Both the position numbers and the translations under genes were made by a program. Below the pieces are notes generated by a model. The model saw nothing but the letters and a program-made list of their open reading frames with translations. It was not told the DNA's origin and made no database searches. 64,000 nt of DNA from Acidobacteriota bacterium. GTDB lineage: Bacteria > Acidobacteriota > UBA6911 > RPQK01 > JAJDTT01. Where the stretch lies: NCBI GenBank assembly GCA_028874215.1, contig JAPPLF010000006.1, positions 18,027 to 82,026 on the forward strand, given 5' to 3'. How positions within the stretch are numbered: the first letter of the stretch is position 1; every line of letters starts with the position of its first letter. Positions 10,715 to 21,479 of this stretch are shown here, one piece after another.

Positions 10715-13033
10715 TCACCCCGCATCCGGCACATTGGCGACCTCCTCTCCCTCCGTCAGCCCTTCCTTGACCACGGCGACGACACCGTTGCCCCGCCCCA
10801 ACTTGATGGATCGCTTGACCGGCCCGCCCTCCTGATTCACCCAGACGAAGGACTCGCCATTTTCCGTCTGAATGACCGACAGGGGCAAGGTCAGGACATC
10901 CTGGAAGTGGTTGACGACGATCCGGATCCGGGTGGCCATGCCCGGACGCATTCTCTCCTGGTCCACGCGCTCCAGCTCTACCGTGAGGTCCAGGACCTTC
11001 ATGGGCCGATCGAAGCTGGCCGGAGAGAAGAGGGTGGCCACCGACGCGACCCTTCCCTTGAAGGTCCGGTCCGGAATGGCGTCCAGGTCGACTCTGACTT
11101 CCTGGCCGACGCGGACTTTTCCGGCGTCGATTTCCGCGACCCGGGCGTCCACCACCAGGCTCGACAGGTCGGGGAGGCTCATGATGGTCCTGCCCGCGTA
11201 CACGTCGCTTCCCACCCGCACCGGCTCGTTGCGCCAGTTCCTCTGGTAAAGGACGGTGCCGGCCCGGGGTGAGACGATTTCCATGGCCTGGATCGATTTT
11301 CGGTGATGGGAGGCTCTCTCTTCATAGAGCCGCCGGCTGTCTTGCAGGATCTTGAGCTGCAGGTCGGCGTCCTGCTTCACGAACCTCCGCTGCAGTTCCA
11401 GGGTCTCGACCTTGCGGCGAGCCAATTCCGCCTCGTATTCCGCCTTTTTGACGTCGAGGATCGACTGGAACTCCCTGGCTTCCACCAGTTGTTTCTCCTT
11501 CTTCTGAGCATCGGCCCGGGCTTCCTCCAGCTTCAGGTCCAGGTCCCGTGCCGACAGCTCCAAAGACGCCTTGGTCTTCTCGTACTCTTCCCGGGCCTTC
11601 TCGACGTTGGCCGTTTCCTGACGCAGTTTCTTCTCGACTTCCGTCGGGTCCAAGCGCACCACGACGTCCCCTTTTTCCACCGGGCTTCCCTCGGGCGCCA
11701 AGTGGGTGACCTTGTAGTTCCAGGTGTTGGGAAGAGCCGGCGACTGGATCGAAGTCGCCAACGCCGCATTGAGTACTCCGTTGCCGGGCGCGGTGAGGGT
11801 GAAGTCCTCCCGTTTCATCCGGATCCAATCCCCCTCCGATTGGCGGCCCGGGTCCGTGCCCAAATTCAGGAGGAGTCTCTGTCCGGCATCCAGTCCGGCC
11901 ACCGACGCCCAGCGGTCCGTCGTATCCAGGACTTTCACCGGCAGCTTCCGCCCCGTCTCATCCCACGCGAAGACCTCGCCGCCGGGCCCCAGGTGGAGCG
12001 CCTCCCGGGGCGCCGTCATTCGCTCGCCCACCGGCACCGGAATCCTCACTCGAGCCGTCATTCCCGGCTTCATGATGCCCAGATCCGTTTCCAGTAGGGA
12101 TACGCGGGCCTCGAAGACCTTGAGCCGGGATCTCCGCGACCTGGCCTTCGCCGCTTCCGAAACCCGCAGCACTCGTCCGCGGAAGCGGCGGGCGGGATAG
12201 GCATCCAGGGTCACCTCGGCAGGCATCCCTTCCTGCAGCAGGCCGAGCTCGGAGTCGTAGACGACGGCGGCAACTTCCAGGTGATCCAGGTTGGGGAGCA
12301 TCAGGACCGGACGCCCTCCCCAGACCGCGTCTCCCGGCTGGAGCCTGCGCTCTTCCCGGTCGTGCCGCGCCCGGACGGCCAGTCCGGAGGAGGGCGCCCG
12401 GACCGTGAGCCGGTCCATGGACTGAAGCAGGTGTTTGAGTTGCAGATCGGCCCGCTGGTAGTCGAGTTCGAGAACCTCCAACTCGGCCCGTCCGGTTTCC
12501 TGTTGACTGGCGAGTTGCTGGTCGGCCTTGTCCAGCTTGATCCTGGCCTGCGAGACGTCGTACCGGTACTTTTCGGAATCTTCCCGAGGCACCAGGTCGG
12601 GCGGAATCCCGGCGTAGACCCGGGCGACCTTCAATTCCTTTTCGGCGGTGGCCCTTTGCAGAAGTTGCTCCTGCCGTTGGGACCCGATTTCGGCTTCCCT
12701 GCGGGCGATCTTGAGCCGCGCTTCCTCCCGTTTCTTCTCCAGGTCCAACCGTTCGGTCTCCAGGCTGGAGCCGTCGAACTTCACCAGCAGATCCCCGTTC
12801 CGGACCTTGGATCCCTGGTCCGCCAGATGACTCAGTTTCAGGTTCCAATGGTGGGGAATCCTGGGAGAGTAGACGATCAGGGAATCGCCGGCCTGGAGTT
12901 CGCCGGTGAGGGTCACGAACTTGACGAAGGGCCGCTGCTGGACCGTGACGATGCGGGTGGTCCCGTCCAGGTCGTTGGCCGCCGCCAGGGCCGTGCAGGA
13001 CAGAAGAACAAGCGGCAAGAGGGTGTTTCTCAT
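10715..13033 (-). CDS. Tandem-fused double HlyD-family adaptor
   Basis: A protein of 772 residues with a signal peptide (MRNTLLPLVLLSCTALAA) and two complete adaptor modules in one chain. Module 1 spans about 25-340 and module 2 about 405-710. Each has a lipoyl half, a helical hairpin, a returning lipoyl half and a beta-barrel. Matching pairs are VRNGDLLVKFD / VEKGDVVVRLD, VWGGRPVLMLPNLDHL / VYAGRTIMSLPDLSSL and MKPGMTARVRI / MRPGMATRIRI. Usual adaptors have one module and 350-450 residues. The start at 13033 has GGGGAG upstream and begins the signal peptide. It is first in the export operon and is divergent from the TolC-like gene. Confidence 0.85.
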   Translation of the reverse strand: MRNTLLPLVLLSCTALAAANDLDGTTRIVTVQQRPFVKFVTLTGELQAGDSLIVYSPRIPHHWNLKLSHLADQGSKVRNGDLLVKFDGSSLETERLDLEKKREEARLKIARREAEIGSQRQEQLLQRATAEKELKVARVYAGIPPDLVPREDSEKYRYDVSQARIKLDKADQQLASQQETGRAELEVLELDYQRADLQLKHLLQSMDRLTVRAPSSGLAVRARHDREERRLQPGDAVWGGRPVLMLPNLDHLEVAAVVYDSELGLLQEGMPAEVTLDAYPARRFRGRVLRVSEAAKARSRRSRLKVFEARVSLLETDLGIMKPGMTARVRIPVPVGERMTAPREALHLGPGGEVFAWDETGRKLPVKVLDTTDRWASVAGLDAGQRLLLNLGTDPGRQSEGDWIRMKREDFTLTAPGNGVLNAALATSIQSPALPNTWNYKVTHLAPEGSPVEKGDVVVRLDPTEVEKKLRQETANVEKAREEYEKTKASLELSARDLDLKLEEARADAQKKEKQLVEAREFQSILDVKKAEYEAELARRKVETLELQRRFVKQDADLQLKILQDSRRLYEERASHHRKSIQAMEIVSPRAGTVLYQRNWRNEPVRVGSDVYAGRTIMSLPDLSSLVVDARVAEIDAGKVRVGQEVRVDLDAIPDRTFKGRVASVATLFSPASFDRPMKVLDLTVELERVDQERMRPGMATRIRIVVNHFQDVLTLPLSVIQTENGESFVWVNQEGGPVKRSIKLGRGNGVVAVVKEGLTEGEEVANVPDAG

Positions 13034-13083
13034 GAACACTCTCCCCGGAGGGAGGACGGTCTGAGGGATAATATGTCTACAGG

Positions 13084-13122
13084 GAGCAGCGTCCGGAAAC
13101 ACGCCATTCCGGCACGCTGCTC
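13084..13122. promoter_or_regulatory. Inverted repeat in the export-locus divergent region
   Basis: The arms GAGCAGCGTCCGGAA and TTCCGGCACGCTGCTC pair over 15 bp with one bulged base and an eight-base loop. It lies between the divergent adaptor and TolC-like genes. It could be an operator for a dimeric regulator or a hairpin in a leader. There is no poly-T run to suggest a terminator. Confidence 0.5.
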
Positions 13123-13158
13123 TCCGCTGAAATCCGGCCGTGTGCCCGGGCCTGATCG

Positions 13159-13172
13159 GGATCGGCCGATCC
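13159..13172. promoter_or_regulatory. 14-bp perfect palindrome upstream of the TolC-like gene
   Basis: GGATCGGCCGATCC is a perfect 14-bp palindrome, 75 bp before the channel gene start and about 35 bp from the larger inverted repeat. It is a possible operator half of the shared control region. A palindrome of this length could arise by chance in GC-rich DNA. Confidence 0.3.
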
Positions 13173-13246
13173 TTATGGACTTCGAACGCATCTCTAACTG
13201 AGACGAACCTCTGACTTGAAGATGCAACAGCGACGCGAGGAGTTCA

Positions 13247-14893
13247 ATGATGTTTGCCGTTCGCACCCCTTTTTCCCTGTTGGCCGTTCTCTGGCTCGGA
13301 TTGTTTCCGGCCGAAGGCTCTTCCGATACGGACCAGGAATTCCCTGCCAGCGAACCCTACGTGGACCGGGTTCGAAGCGAGGGAAGATTCATGGATCTCT
13401 CCTTGAAGGAGGCCGTCCGTCTGGCTCTGACCAACAATTTGGAGATCGCCATCGAGGATTTCAATGAAGACCTGACCGAACAACGGATATTCCAGACTCG
13501 CGGCGACTACGATCCGATGCTCAGCTTCACCACCGGCTGGAATTCCAACGAGTGGCCGGCCACCAGCATTCTGGACGCGGGCCGCAACGTCCCCACCTCC
13601 CTGCGGCGAGGGTTCGAGCTCAGTTCATCGGTTCAACAGCCGGTCAAAGGTGGCGGCACCCTCCAGATGACCTTGAACAACAATCGCAACTCCACCAACA
13701 GTGCTTTTTCCATCATCAATCCCAATTTCGAGTCCTACTTCAACTTCTCATTCAGCCAACCCCTGTGGCGGGGTTTCCGGCAGACTCAGACCGAGCGGCA
13801 GTTGAAGCTCTACAACCTGGATCGTCACATCAACGAGAGCCAGTTCAAGGAGCGGGTGTCGGCCATCATCCTGCGCCTCCAGACCGAGTATTGGGAATTG
13901 GTCTCGGCCATCGACAACCACGAGACGCGCCGCCAATCCCGCGAACAGGCCGTCCTGCAGCACGAGCTCAACAAGCGGAGGGTCGCCGTGGGCATTTCGG
14001 CTCCGATGGAGGTCAGCCGGACCCGGGCGGAGGTGTCCAAACGGGAGCAGGCCACGATTCAGGCCGAAGTCCAGATTGTCATCCGGCAGAATGCCGTCAA
14101 GAAGCTCCTCACGCCCGACCGGTCGGCTGCCCTCTGGAATCTGACGTTGATCCCCACGGACCGGCCTCGAATCCGGCCCCTGGCCATCGAATTGGAGGAG
14201 GCCATCGAACAGGCTTTGAAGCGACGCCCCGAGCTGGAGCGCCTGAACCTGGAGTTGGAAAAGAACCGGGTCGACAGGGATTACTACAAGAGGGAAGGCA
14301 AGCCACGAATCAACCTCAGGGCCAACGTCGGATCGTACGGCCGTTCCGGACAGGTCTTCAAGAACGTGGATTTCTTCGGGGCTCTGACTCGCGAGCCGGA
14401 TCCGGCGCACCCCTTCTACGGCAACTTCGGCGATTCCATGGGACAGGCGCTGGGGTTCGACTACATCTCCTACGGGATCTTCGTCGATGTGGAGATCCCC
14501 TTGAGAAATCGCCGCAACGAGGGCCTCATGGCGGAAACCGCCATCGCCGAGCGCCGTCTCCGGCACGAGACTCGGGAGCAGGAACAGGTCATCGTGGAGG
14601 AGGTCCGCAACGCCTACGAACGTCTCGGCATTCAAAAGAGGGAACTGGACATGTCCGCGCTGGCGGTTCGCTTTGCCGAAGAACAACTGGAACTGGAAAC
14701 CAAGCGGTTCAAGGCGGGACTCTCCACCAACTTCGAGCTCCTGCAGTACCAGCGGGACGTGGCCGAGGCCCGGCTCGTGGAACTGCGCTCCCAGATCGAC
14801 TATCAATTGGCGCTCACCGGATTGCGGAAGGCCATGAACACCATCATCGACGCCCAGGACATGGCGGTTGCCCAAGGGTCGAATTCCAATTAG
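13247..14893 (+). CDS. TolC-like outer membrane efflux channel
   Basis: An outer membrane factor that should complete the tripartite exporter encoded on the other strand. The signal peptide (FSLLAVLWLGLFPAEGSS) is followed by LKEAVRLALTNNLEIAIEDFN, the first helix of the OEP family. Long amphipathic helical repeats alternate with short beta segments. A second family-type repeat (EEAIEQALKRRPELERLNLEL) begins near residue 320. It has 548 residues, slightly longer than E. coli TolC. GAGGAG lies four bases before the ATG. The gene is divergent from the double-adaptor gene across 213 bp. Confidence 0.9.
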   Translation: MMFAVRTPFSLLAVLWLGLFPAEGSSDTDQEFPASEPYVDRVRSEGRFMDLSLKEAVRLALTNNLEIAIEDFNEDLTEQRIFQTRGDYDPMLSFTTGWNSNEWPATSILDAGRNVPTSLRRGFELSSSVQQPVKGGGTLQMTLNNNRNSTNSAFSIINPNFESYFNFSFSQPLWRGFRQTQTERQLKLYNLDRHINESQFKERVSAIILRLQTEYWELVSAIDNHETRRQSREQAVLQHELNKRRVAVGISAPMEVSRTRAEVSKREQATIQAEVQIVIRQNAVKKLLTPDRSAALWNLTLIPTDRPRIRPLAIELEEAIEQALKRRPELERLNLELEKNRVDRDYYKREGKPRINLRANVGSYGRSGQVFKNVDFFGALTREPDPAHPFYGNFGDSMGQALGFDYISYGIFVDVEIPLRNRRNEGLMAETAIAERRLRHETREQEQVIVEEVRNAYERLGIQKRELDMSALAVRFAEEQLELETKRFKAGLSTNFELLQYQRDVAEARLVELRSQIDYQLALTGLRKAMNTIIDAQDMAVAQGSNSN

Positions 14894-14939
14894 CTCGTTA
14901 TCCTCAGAATCTTGTGCAAATGAATTGGACCCCCAGTGA

Positions 14940-15161
14940 GCGCGTCCTTGCCAAGTGCAGCGCCATATCGCAGACCTCGAAACAACCGGACTGGTCCAGC
15001 GGATTGAACGAAGGTCCAGACATGGCGGGAAGCGGACAAACTTCTATGATCTCGGTGGGCTTGTAGACCGCTTGAAAAATCTTGAGCCAGACTTCCGCGA
15101 GGTAGAGGAAAAGATCAGGGTAGCCCGTAAGGCCGTCTCGCGACGCGGTTACAGACAGTGA
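14940..15161 (+). pseudogene. Remnant of a winged-helix/HTH DNA-binding protein
   Basis: An open stretch of about 70 codons reads VQRHIADLETTGLVQR, RRSRHGGKRTN, then FYDLGGLVDRLKNLEP. This looks like the recognition helix and wing of a helix-turn-helix protein of the sort found in mobile-element replication or excision genes, plus its C-terminal helix. The N-terminal part of the domain is missing: an in-frame TGA lies at 14937, just upstream of the homology-like start. A GTG at 14955 could still start a 68-residue peptide. I read it as a 5'-truncated relic. The ~300 bp between the channel gene and the Abi-like gene hold nothing else I can support. Confidence 0.5.
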
Positions 15162-15246
15162 CGGCGAATCAATTCAGACTCCTGAAAGGCTGAACCCCGG
15201 ACGCATACCGATGGCAGAGGCGGGTCCGGGGTGTACGAGAGGAAGT

Positions 15247-15969
15247 ATGGCAGAGCAGCGGCGACGCGTCAAAACCTTCTTGTACACCGAAGGTTTTCTC
15301 AAGGAACTCGAGACATCGCTCTCGTCCGAGCGCATGGACACGTATCGAAGGGTGACCCGGGGAGACATCGAAAGGGCAGCTCTGCTCTACACTTGGAATA
15401 CGGTAGTCAGCGGCGCCTTCTATGGGCCACTTCAAGGGTTGGAGGTGGCGTTGCGCAATGCCATGCATCGTCAAATCGGGAGGAGTTACGGCGCGACATG
15501 GTACAAGAATCCAAATGCCGGGCTTGACGACGGTTGCCGGGCGCGGATCGCAAAGGCGAAGCTGAGATTAAGGCGCGACGGCTACGCCGTTAGTCCATCC
15601 CAGATCGTGGCGGTATTGCCGTTTGGTTTCTGGGTCTCTCTGCTAGGACCCGGTGGCCAGATCCGAGGTTCGGACTACAGAGCAAACTATGAAATGACAT
15701 TGTGGCGGCCGGCGCTACGCAAAGTGTTCCCATACTGTAAGACTCTAACGCGGCGACAGGCGCACAAGCCGCTCAATTACCTGAGAATGCTTCGGAATAG
15801 AATCGCCCATCACGAACCCATCTTTGCGAGAAACCTCAGGAAAGATCACCAAAGCATTCTCAAGGTGACCGGGTGGATTTCACCCCCAACACGAGAGTGG
15901 ATTGAGCACCATAGCCGAGTTCCAGCTTTGCTCAAGACGCCAAAAGACAAGATGGGAATCTACTTTTAA
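15247..15969 (+). CDS. Abi-like (HEPN-type) protein
   Basis: It resembles the Abi_2/AbiD-F family linked to phage abortive infection. It has the typical stretch ALLYTWNTVVSGAFYGPLQGL, then EVALRNAMH, and a C-terminal RNRIAHHEPIF that fits the R-X4-H catalytic motif of HEPN RNases. The ATG at 15247 has GAGAGGAAG upstream; an earlier in-frame ATG at 15211 has none. The protein has 240 residues. Its codons look less GC-rich than those of neighbouring genes, and it sits beside a tRNA gene and a decayed HTH gene, both signs of acquisition. No antitoxin partner is visible. Activity is inferred from motifs only. Confidence 0.72.
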   Translation: MAEQRRRVKTFLYTEGFLKELETSLSSERMDTYRRVTRGDIERAALLYTWNTVVSGAFYGPLQGLEVALRNAMHRQIGRSYGATWYKNPNAGLDDGCRARIAKAKLRLRRDGYAVSPSQIVAVLPFGFWVSLLGPGGQIRGSDYRANYEMTLWRPALRKVFPYCKTLTRRQAHKPLNYLRMLRNRIAHHEPIFARNLRKDHQSILKVTGWISPPTREWIEHHSRVPALLKTPKDKMGIYF

Positions 15970-16107
15970 GCGGCCCAACTCTTGATATTGTCGCCGAATT
16001 CCTCTTGGCGGAGGCTCGGTGCTTGGCAATGGACGTAACAGCGGGTGCGGTGATCAGTAAGGTGGCCGAGTTTCTGCGGACGGCGTTTCATTCTTTCTGC
16101 CGGGTGC

Positions 16108-16113
16108 TAGAAT
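16108..16113 (+). promoter_or_regulatory. -10 element for tRNA-Gly
   Basis: TAGAAT lies nine bases before the mature tRNA 5' end. The same hexamer stands at the same distance before rnpB. The -35 region is poorly conserved. Confidence 0.45.
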
Positions 16114-16122
16114 GATGGGCGA

Positions 16123-16197
<75 letters not shown>

Positions 16198-16204
16198 CTT
16201 TTTC

Positions 16205-17248
16205 ATGCGTCTCATACGTGGAGTGAACCCGGCTCGAATCGGTTCGCCGCTCCTGTTTCTGCTCTTCTTCCTTGCGGCGTCGACAGATGCCGGAGTGCGG
16301 GCCGCGCCGCTGCGGGCCGGGATCATCGGCCTCGACACGTCCCACTCCGTCCACTTCACCCGGATCCTCAACGATCCCGAGGACGAGAACCACGTCCCGG
16401 GCTGCCGGGTGGTGGCCGCGTACCCCCAGGGGAGCCCCGACATCGAGTCGAGCGTGCGGCGGGTCCCGGAATACACGCGCCGGGTCCGGGAGATGGGCGT
16501 CGAAATCGTGCCCAGCATCGAGGCGCTCCTGGAGAAGGTGGACGTGGTCCTGCTGGAGACCAACGACGGGCGTCCCCACCTGGAGCAGGCCGCGCCGGTC
16601 CTGAAGGCGGGCAAGCCGGTCTTCATCGACAAGCCGGTGGCGGGAAGCCTGGCGGACGTGATTGCCATCTACGAGCTTTCGAAACGCTACGGGACACCGG
16701 TCTTCTCCTCGTCCGCTTTGCGCTATGCCGCCGGGGTCCAGGAAGTGGTCAAAGGGAAGGTGGGGAAGATCCTGGCCTGCGACGCCTACGGTCCCGGCAA
16801 CCTGGAGCCGACCCACCCGGATCTCTTCTGGTACGGCATTCATGGGGTGGAAACCCTCTACACCGTCCTGGGGCCCGGCTGCGTGGAGCTGAGCCGGATG
16901 ACGACGGCGAGTGACGACGTGGTGGTGGGAAGGTGGTCCGACGGGCGGCTCGGCACCTTTCGGGGGCGCCGGACCGGGAAGCGGGGATTCGGCGGGACCG
17001 TCTTCGGGAGCGACGCCATCGCGCCGCTGGGAGGCTTCACCGGCTATCCTCCCCTGGTCGCCCGGATCGTGGAGTTTTTCGAGACTCGCGTTGTACCTGT
17101 CGATCCTGCCACGACGCTGGAAATCTACGTCTTCATGGAAGCCGCCGACGAGAGCAAACGGCGCGGCGGGGCGCCGGTTCGCCTGCAGGACGTGCTGGAG
17201 AAGGCCAGGATCGAGGCCCGGGAAACACTCTCCCGCAGATTCCCGTAG
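16205..17248 (+). CDS. Exported Gfo/Idh/MocA-like oxidoreductase
   Basis: A protein of 347 residues with an N-terminal hydrophobic signal (about residues 14-33, PLLFLLFFLAASTDAGVRA) ahead of a Rossmann-like domain. The dinucleotide loop reads AGIIGLDTSH rather than the usual GxGxxG. FIDKPVAGS matches the EKP motif of the family with Asp for Glu. The C-terminal half has the alpha/beta domain, with GIHGVETLYTVLG. The ATG is eight bases after the tRNA-Gly end and has no clear ribosome site. The substrate is unknown. The altered loop may mean unusual cofactor binding or a non-catalytic role. Confidence 0.75.
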   Translation: MRLIRGVNPARIGSPLLFLLFFLAASTDAGVRAAPLRAGIIGLDTSHSVHFTRILNDPEDENHVPGCRVVAAYPQGSPDIESSVRRVPEYTRRVREMGVEIVPSIEALLEKVDVVLLETNDGRPHLEQAAPVLKAGKPVFIDKPVAGSLADVIAIYELSKRYGTPVFSSSALRYAAGVQEVVKGKVGKILACDAYGPGNLEPTHPDLFWYGIHGVETLYTVLGPGCVELSRMTTASDDVVVGRWSDGRLGTFRGRRTGKRGFGGTVFGSDAIAPLGGFTGYPPLVARIVEFFETRVVPVDPATTLEIYVFMEAADESKRRGGAPVRLQDVLEKARIEARETLSRRFP

Positions 17249-17426
17249 GAAAGAGATTTTCTATAGATAGTAAAATACGGACCAATATTCATCATACAAA
17301 GACAATAGTGATCCTCTTACGGAAGAATATGAGGGGCGTCCTTTGGCGTTGACGTCTTCCTTTTCCGTCTCGCGCCTTGACTTCCGACAGGGGTTCGGAT
17401 AGGAAAAACACAACGTTGAAACCGTT

Positions 17427-18236
17427 TTGAAAAATACCAACCTCCTCGCCGCCGGTTTGTTGTTCCTGACGCTGACACACGAGTCGCCGGCGCAACAGCC
17501 GGTCGCCGAGAACCCTTACACCTCGGTCGCCGACTTGAATAACGGCGCCCGGAACTTTCGGAACCACTGCGCCATCTGTCACGCCCTGGACGCCACGGGC
17601 GAATCGGGGCCGGATCTGACCCGATCCGAGTATCGTCATGGGAACAGCAACTCGGCCCTGTTCCGCATCGTCAGCCAGGGGATCACCGGGACCAGCATGG
17701 CGGCCCACCGGTTCACCGATCGGGAGGTCTGGCAACTGGTCGCCTATATTCGATCGCTGGACCGCCGTTTTGCGCCCGAAGCGCTTTCCGGCGACCCCGC
17801 CAAGGGCAAGGTCGTCTTCGAGGAGCAAGGGGACTGCTCCCGCTGTCACATGGTCGACGGACAGGGAGGGCGTCTGGGTCCCGACTTGAGCGACGTGGGC
17901 TGGAAGCGGTCCGGCAGTTTCCTGAAAGAGTCCATCCTGGAACCCAGCGCGGAGATCGGAAACAGTTCCGAGACCTTCGTGGACGGCACCCGCCGCTACT
18001 GGCCGGTCACCCTCACCCTGGCCGACGGAGACTCCGTTCAGGGGGTGGTCCTGAATGAAGACACCTATTCGATCCAGGTCATGGACGAGGAAGAGCGCCT
18101 CCTCTCCTATTCCAAGAAGCTCCTGAAAGAGATACGCAGGGGCCAGGTCTCGGCCATGCCCACCTATCAGGACGATCTCTCCGAGGCGGAAGTCGACGAC
18201 CTGGTGGCCTATCTCGCTTCTCTGAAAAGGAAATAG
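17427..18236 (+). CDS. Diheme c-type cytochrome with a PVC-type heme-binding C-terminal region
   Basis: An exported cytochrome of 269 residues. The signal peptide (LLAAGLLFLTLTHESPAQ) is followed by two heme sites, CAICH (48-52) and CSRCH (137-141). The C-terminal region (DGDSVQGVVLNED through DLVAYLASLKRK) resembles the Pirellula/Verrucomicrobium-type heme-binding domain. A TTG start is used because no ATG or GTG lies suitably upstream, so the exact start is uncertain. It precedes the PQQ dehydrogenase gene by five bases and is its likely electron acceptor. The 178 bp upstream are markedly AT-rich and probably hold the promoter. Confidence 0.85.
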   Translation: MKNTNLLAAGLLFLTLTHESPAQQPVAENPYTSVADLNNGARNFRNHCAICHALDATGESGPDLTRSEYRHGNSNSALFRIVSQGITGTSMAAHRFTDREVWQLVAYIRSLDRRFAPEALSGDPAKGKVVFEEQGDCSRCHMVDGQGGRLGPDLSDVGWKRSGSFLKESILEPSAEIGNSSETFVDGTRRYWPVTLTLADGDSVQGVVLNEDTYSIQVMDEEERLLSYSKKLLKEIRRGQVSAMPTYQDDLSEAEVDDLVAYLASLKRK

Positions 18237-18241
18237 CGTCC

Positions 18242-19873
18242 ATGAAACGGCATTCGGCGATCTGTTTGGTGCTGTTGCTGGCGGCGGCCTGCCAGCCTGG
18301 CGGAACGGTTTCCAGACAGGAAGCGGCGGTCCTCTCGGGAGAGGTGACCTCCGATGAACTGCTGACGGCGGACCAGTTGCCGGGACACTGGCTCACCTAC
18401 TCGGGCGGTTACCGGAGTTGGCGCTACAGCGGCCTGGACCAGGTCAACACCGCCAATGTCCACCGCCTCCGCCTGGACTGGGCGTTCCAGTTCAAGAGCC
18501 TGGAGAAGGTGGAGACCACGCCGCTGGTGGTCAACGACGTCATGTACGTGACGCAGCCTCCCAGCGACGCCCTGGCGTTGGATGTCCGGACCGGCCGGCC
18601 CTACTGGGAGTACCGGCACAAACTGCCGGAACGCGTCAGCGTCTGCTGCGGCCAGGTGAACCGGGGAATGGCCATTTTGAACGGCCGGGTCTACCTGGGC
18701 ACTCTGGACGCCCAACTCGTGGCCCTGGACGCCAAGACGGGAGCCGTCGTCTGGAAGGCGAAGGTGGCCGAGTACGACGAGGGCTACAGCATCACGGTGG
18801 CGCCGCTGGCTGTGAAGGACAAGATCATCGTGGGCATCTCGGGCGGGGAATATGGCATCCGGGGATTCCTGGATGCCTACGACGCCGCCACCGGCGAGCG
18901 GGCCTGGCGTTTCTACACCATTCCCGGTCCCGGAGAACCGGGGAACGAGACCTGGTCCGGCGACTCGTGGAAACAGGGTGGAGCGCCGACCTGGATCACC
19001 GGTTCCTACGATCCGGAACTGGACCTCATCTACTGGGGCACGGGGAATCCCGCCCCCGACTGGAACGGCGACGTTCGGCTGGGGGACAACCTGTACGCCT
19101 CTTCGGTCGTGGCCGTGGAGGCCGACACCGGAAAGATGCGCTGGTATTTCCAGTTCACTCCCCACGACGTCCACGATTGGGACTCGGTGCAGATCCCGGT
19201 GCTGGTGGACGGCGAGTTCGGCGGAGTCCGGCGGAAGCTCATGTACTTCGCCAACCGGAACGGGTTCTACTACGTGCTTGACCGGACCTCCGGAGAGTTT
19301 CTCCTGGCCAAGAACTACGTCAAGGTCACCTGGGCGGAGAGGATCGACGAGAACGGCCGCCCGGTCCGGGTCCCCAACATGGAGCCCACCGAGGAGGGGA
19401 CGCTGGTTTATCCCGGCGTCCAGGGGGGCACCAACTGGTACTCTCCTTCCTACAGTCCCCGCACCGATCTCTTCTACGTGCCGGTCTGGGAGCTGCCCAA
19501 TCTCTTCTACAAGGGTGAAGCCGATTACACGCCGGGGCTTCCCTACTGGGGCGGATTGGTTCAAGGAGCGTCCGAAGAGCCGCCGGGAAGGGGAGCGATC
19601 CGGGCCCTGGTCCCGGAGACGGGCGAGCTCAAGTGGGAGTATCCAATGCTGACCGTCCCCTGGGCCGGTGTTCTCACCACCGCCGGCGACCTCGCCTTCG
19701 GAGGGACCACCGACGGCCAGTTCTTCGCCCTGGACGCCCGCACCGGGGAGCAGCTCTGGTTCGCCCAACTGGGCGGCATGATCGCCACCAATCCCATCAC
19801 CTACCTCAACCAGGGCAAGCAGCACCTGGCCATCACCGCCGGGACCACACTCTTCAGCTTCGAGTTGGAATGA
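18242..19873 (+). CDS. PQQ-dependent alcohol dehydrogenase-like lipoprotein
   Basis: A quinoprotein of the methanol/ethanol dehydrogenase family, 543 residues. A lipobox (LLAAAC, Cys17) predicts a lipid anchor on the outer face of a membrane. The vicinal cysteine pair CC (135-136) characteristic of the family is present. So are GGEYGIRGF (Glu203, calcium and PQQ ligand), TGNPAPDWN (Asn269) and TPHDVHDWD with the likely catalytic aspartate. It has no C-terminal cytochrome domain, so electrons probably go to the diheme cytochrome encoded just upstream. The substrate, probably an alcohol or sugar, cannot be told from sequence. Confidence 0.9.
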   Translation: MKRHSAICLVLLLAAACQPGGTVSRQEAAVLSGEVTSDELLTADQLPGHWLTYSGGYRSWRYSGLDQVNTANVHRLRLDWAFQFKSLEKVETTPLVVNDVMYVTQPPSDALALDVRTGRPYWEYRHKLPERVSVCCGQVNRGMAILNGRVYLGTLDAQLVALDAKTGAVVWKAKVAEYDEGYSITVAPLAVKDKIIVGISGGEYGIRGFLDAYDAATGERAWRFYTIPGPGEPGNETWSGDSWKQGGAPTWITGSYDPELDLIYWGTGNPAPDWNGDVRLGDNLYASSVVAVEADTGKMRWYFQFTPHDVHDWDSVQIPVLVDGEFGGVRRKLMYFANRNGFYYVLDRTSGEFLLAKNYVKVTWAERIDENGRPVRVPNMEPTEEGTLVYPGVQGGTNWYSPSYSPRTDLFYVPVWELPNLFYKGEADYTPGLPYWGGLVQGASEEPPGRGAIRALVPETGELKWEYPMLTVPWAGVLTTAGDLAFGGTTDGQFFALDARTGEQLWFAQLGGMIATNPITYLNQGKQHLAITAGTTLFSFELE

Positions 19874-19885
19874 CCGTCAGGCCGG

Positions 19886-21379
<1,494 letters not shown>

Positions 21380-21479
21380 GGCCTTCGCGAAAAGGGCGAT
21401 GTCCCAGGGTAGTTCTTCGGCGGTTCACTTGCAATTTCGCCCCCGCCGCGCGGCCTCGCTGCACTCCGCCCAGCGAATC

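Noticed and set aside
15970..16122. Possible small gene between the Abi-like gene and tRNA-Gly
   Set aside because: A short open stretch can be translated but it has no start with a ribosome site and resembles nothing I recognise.
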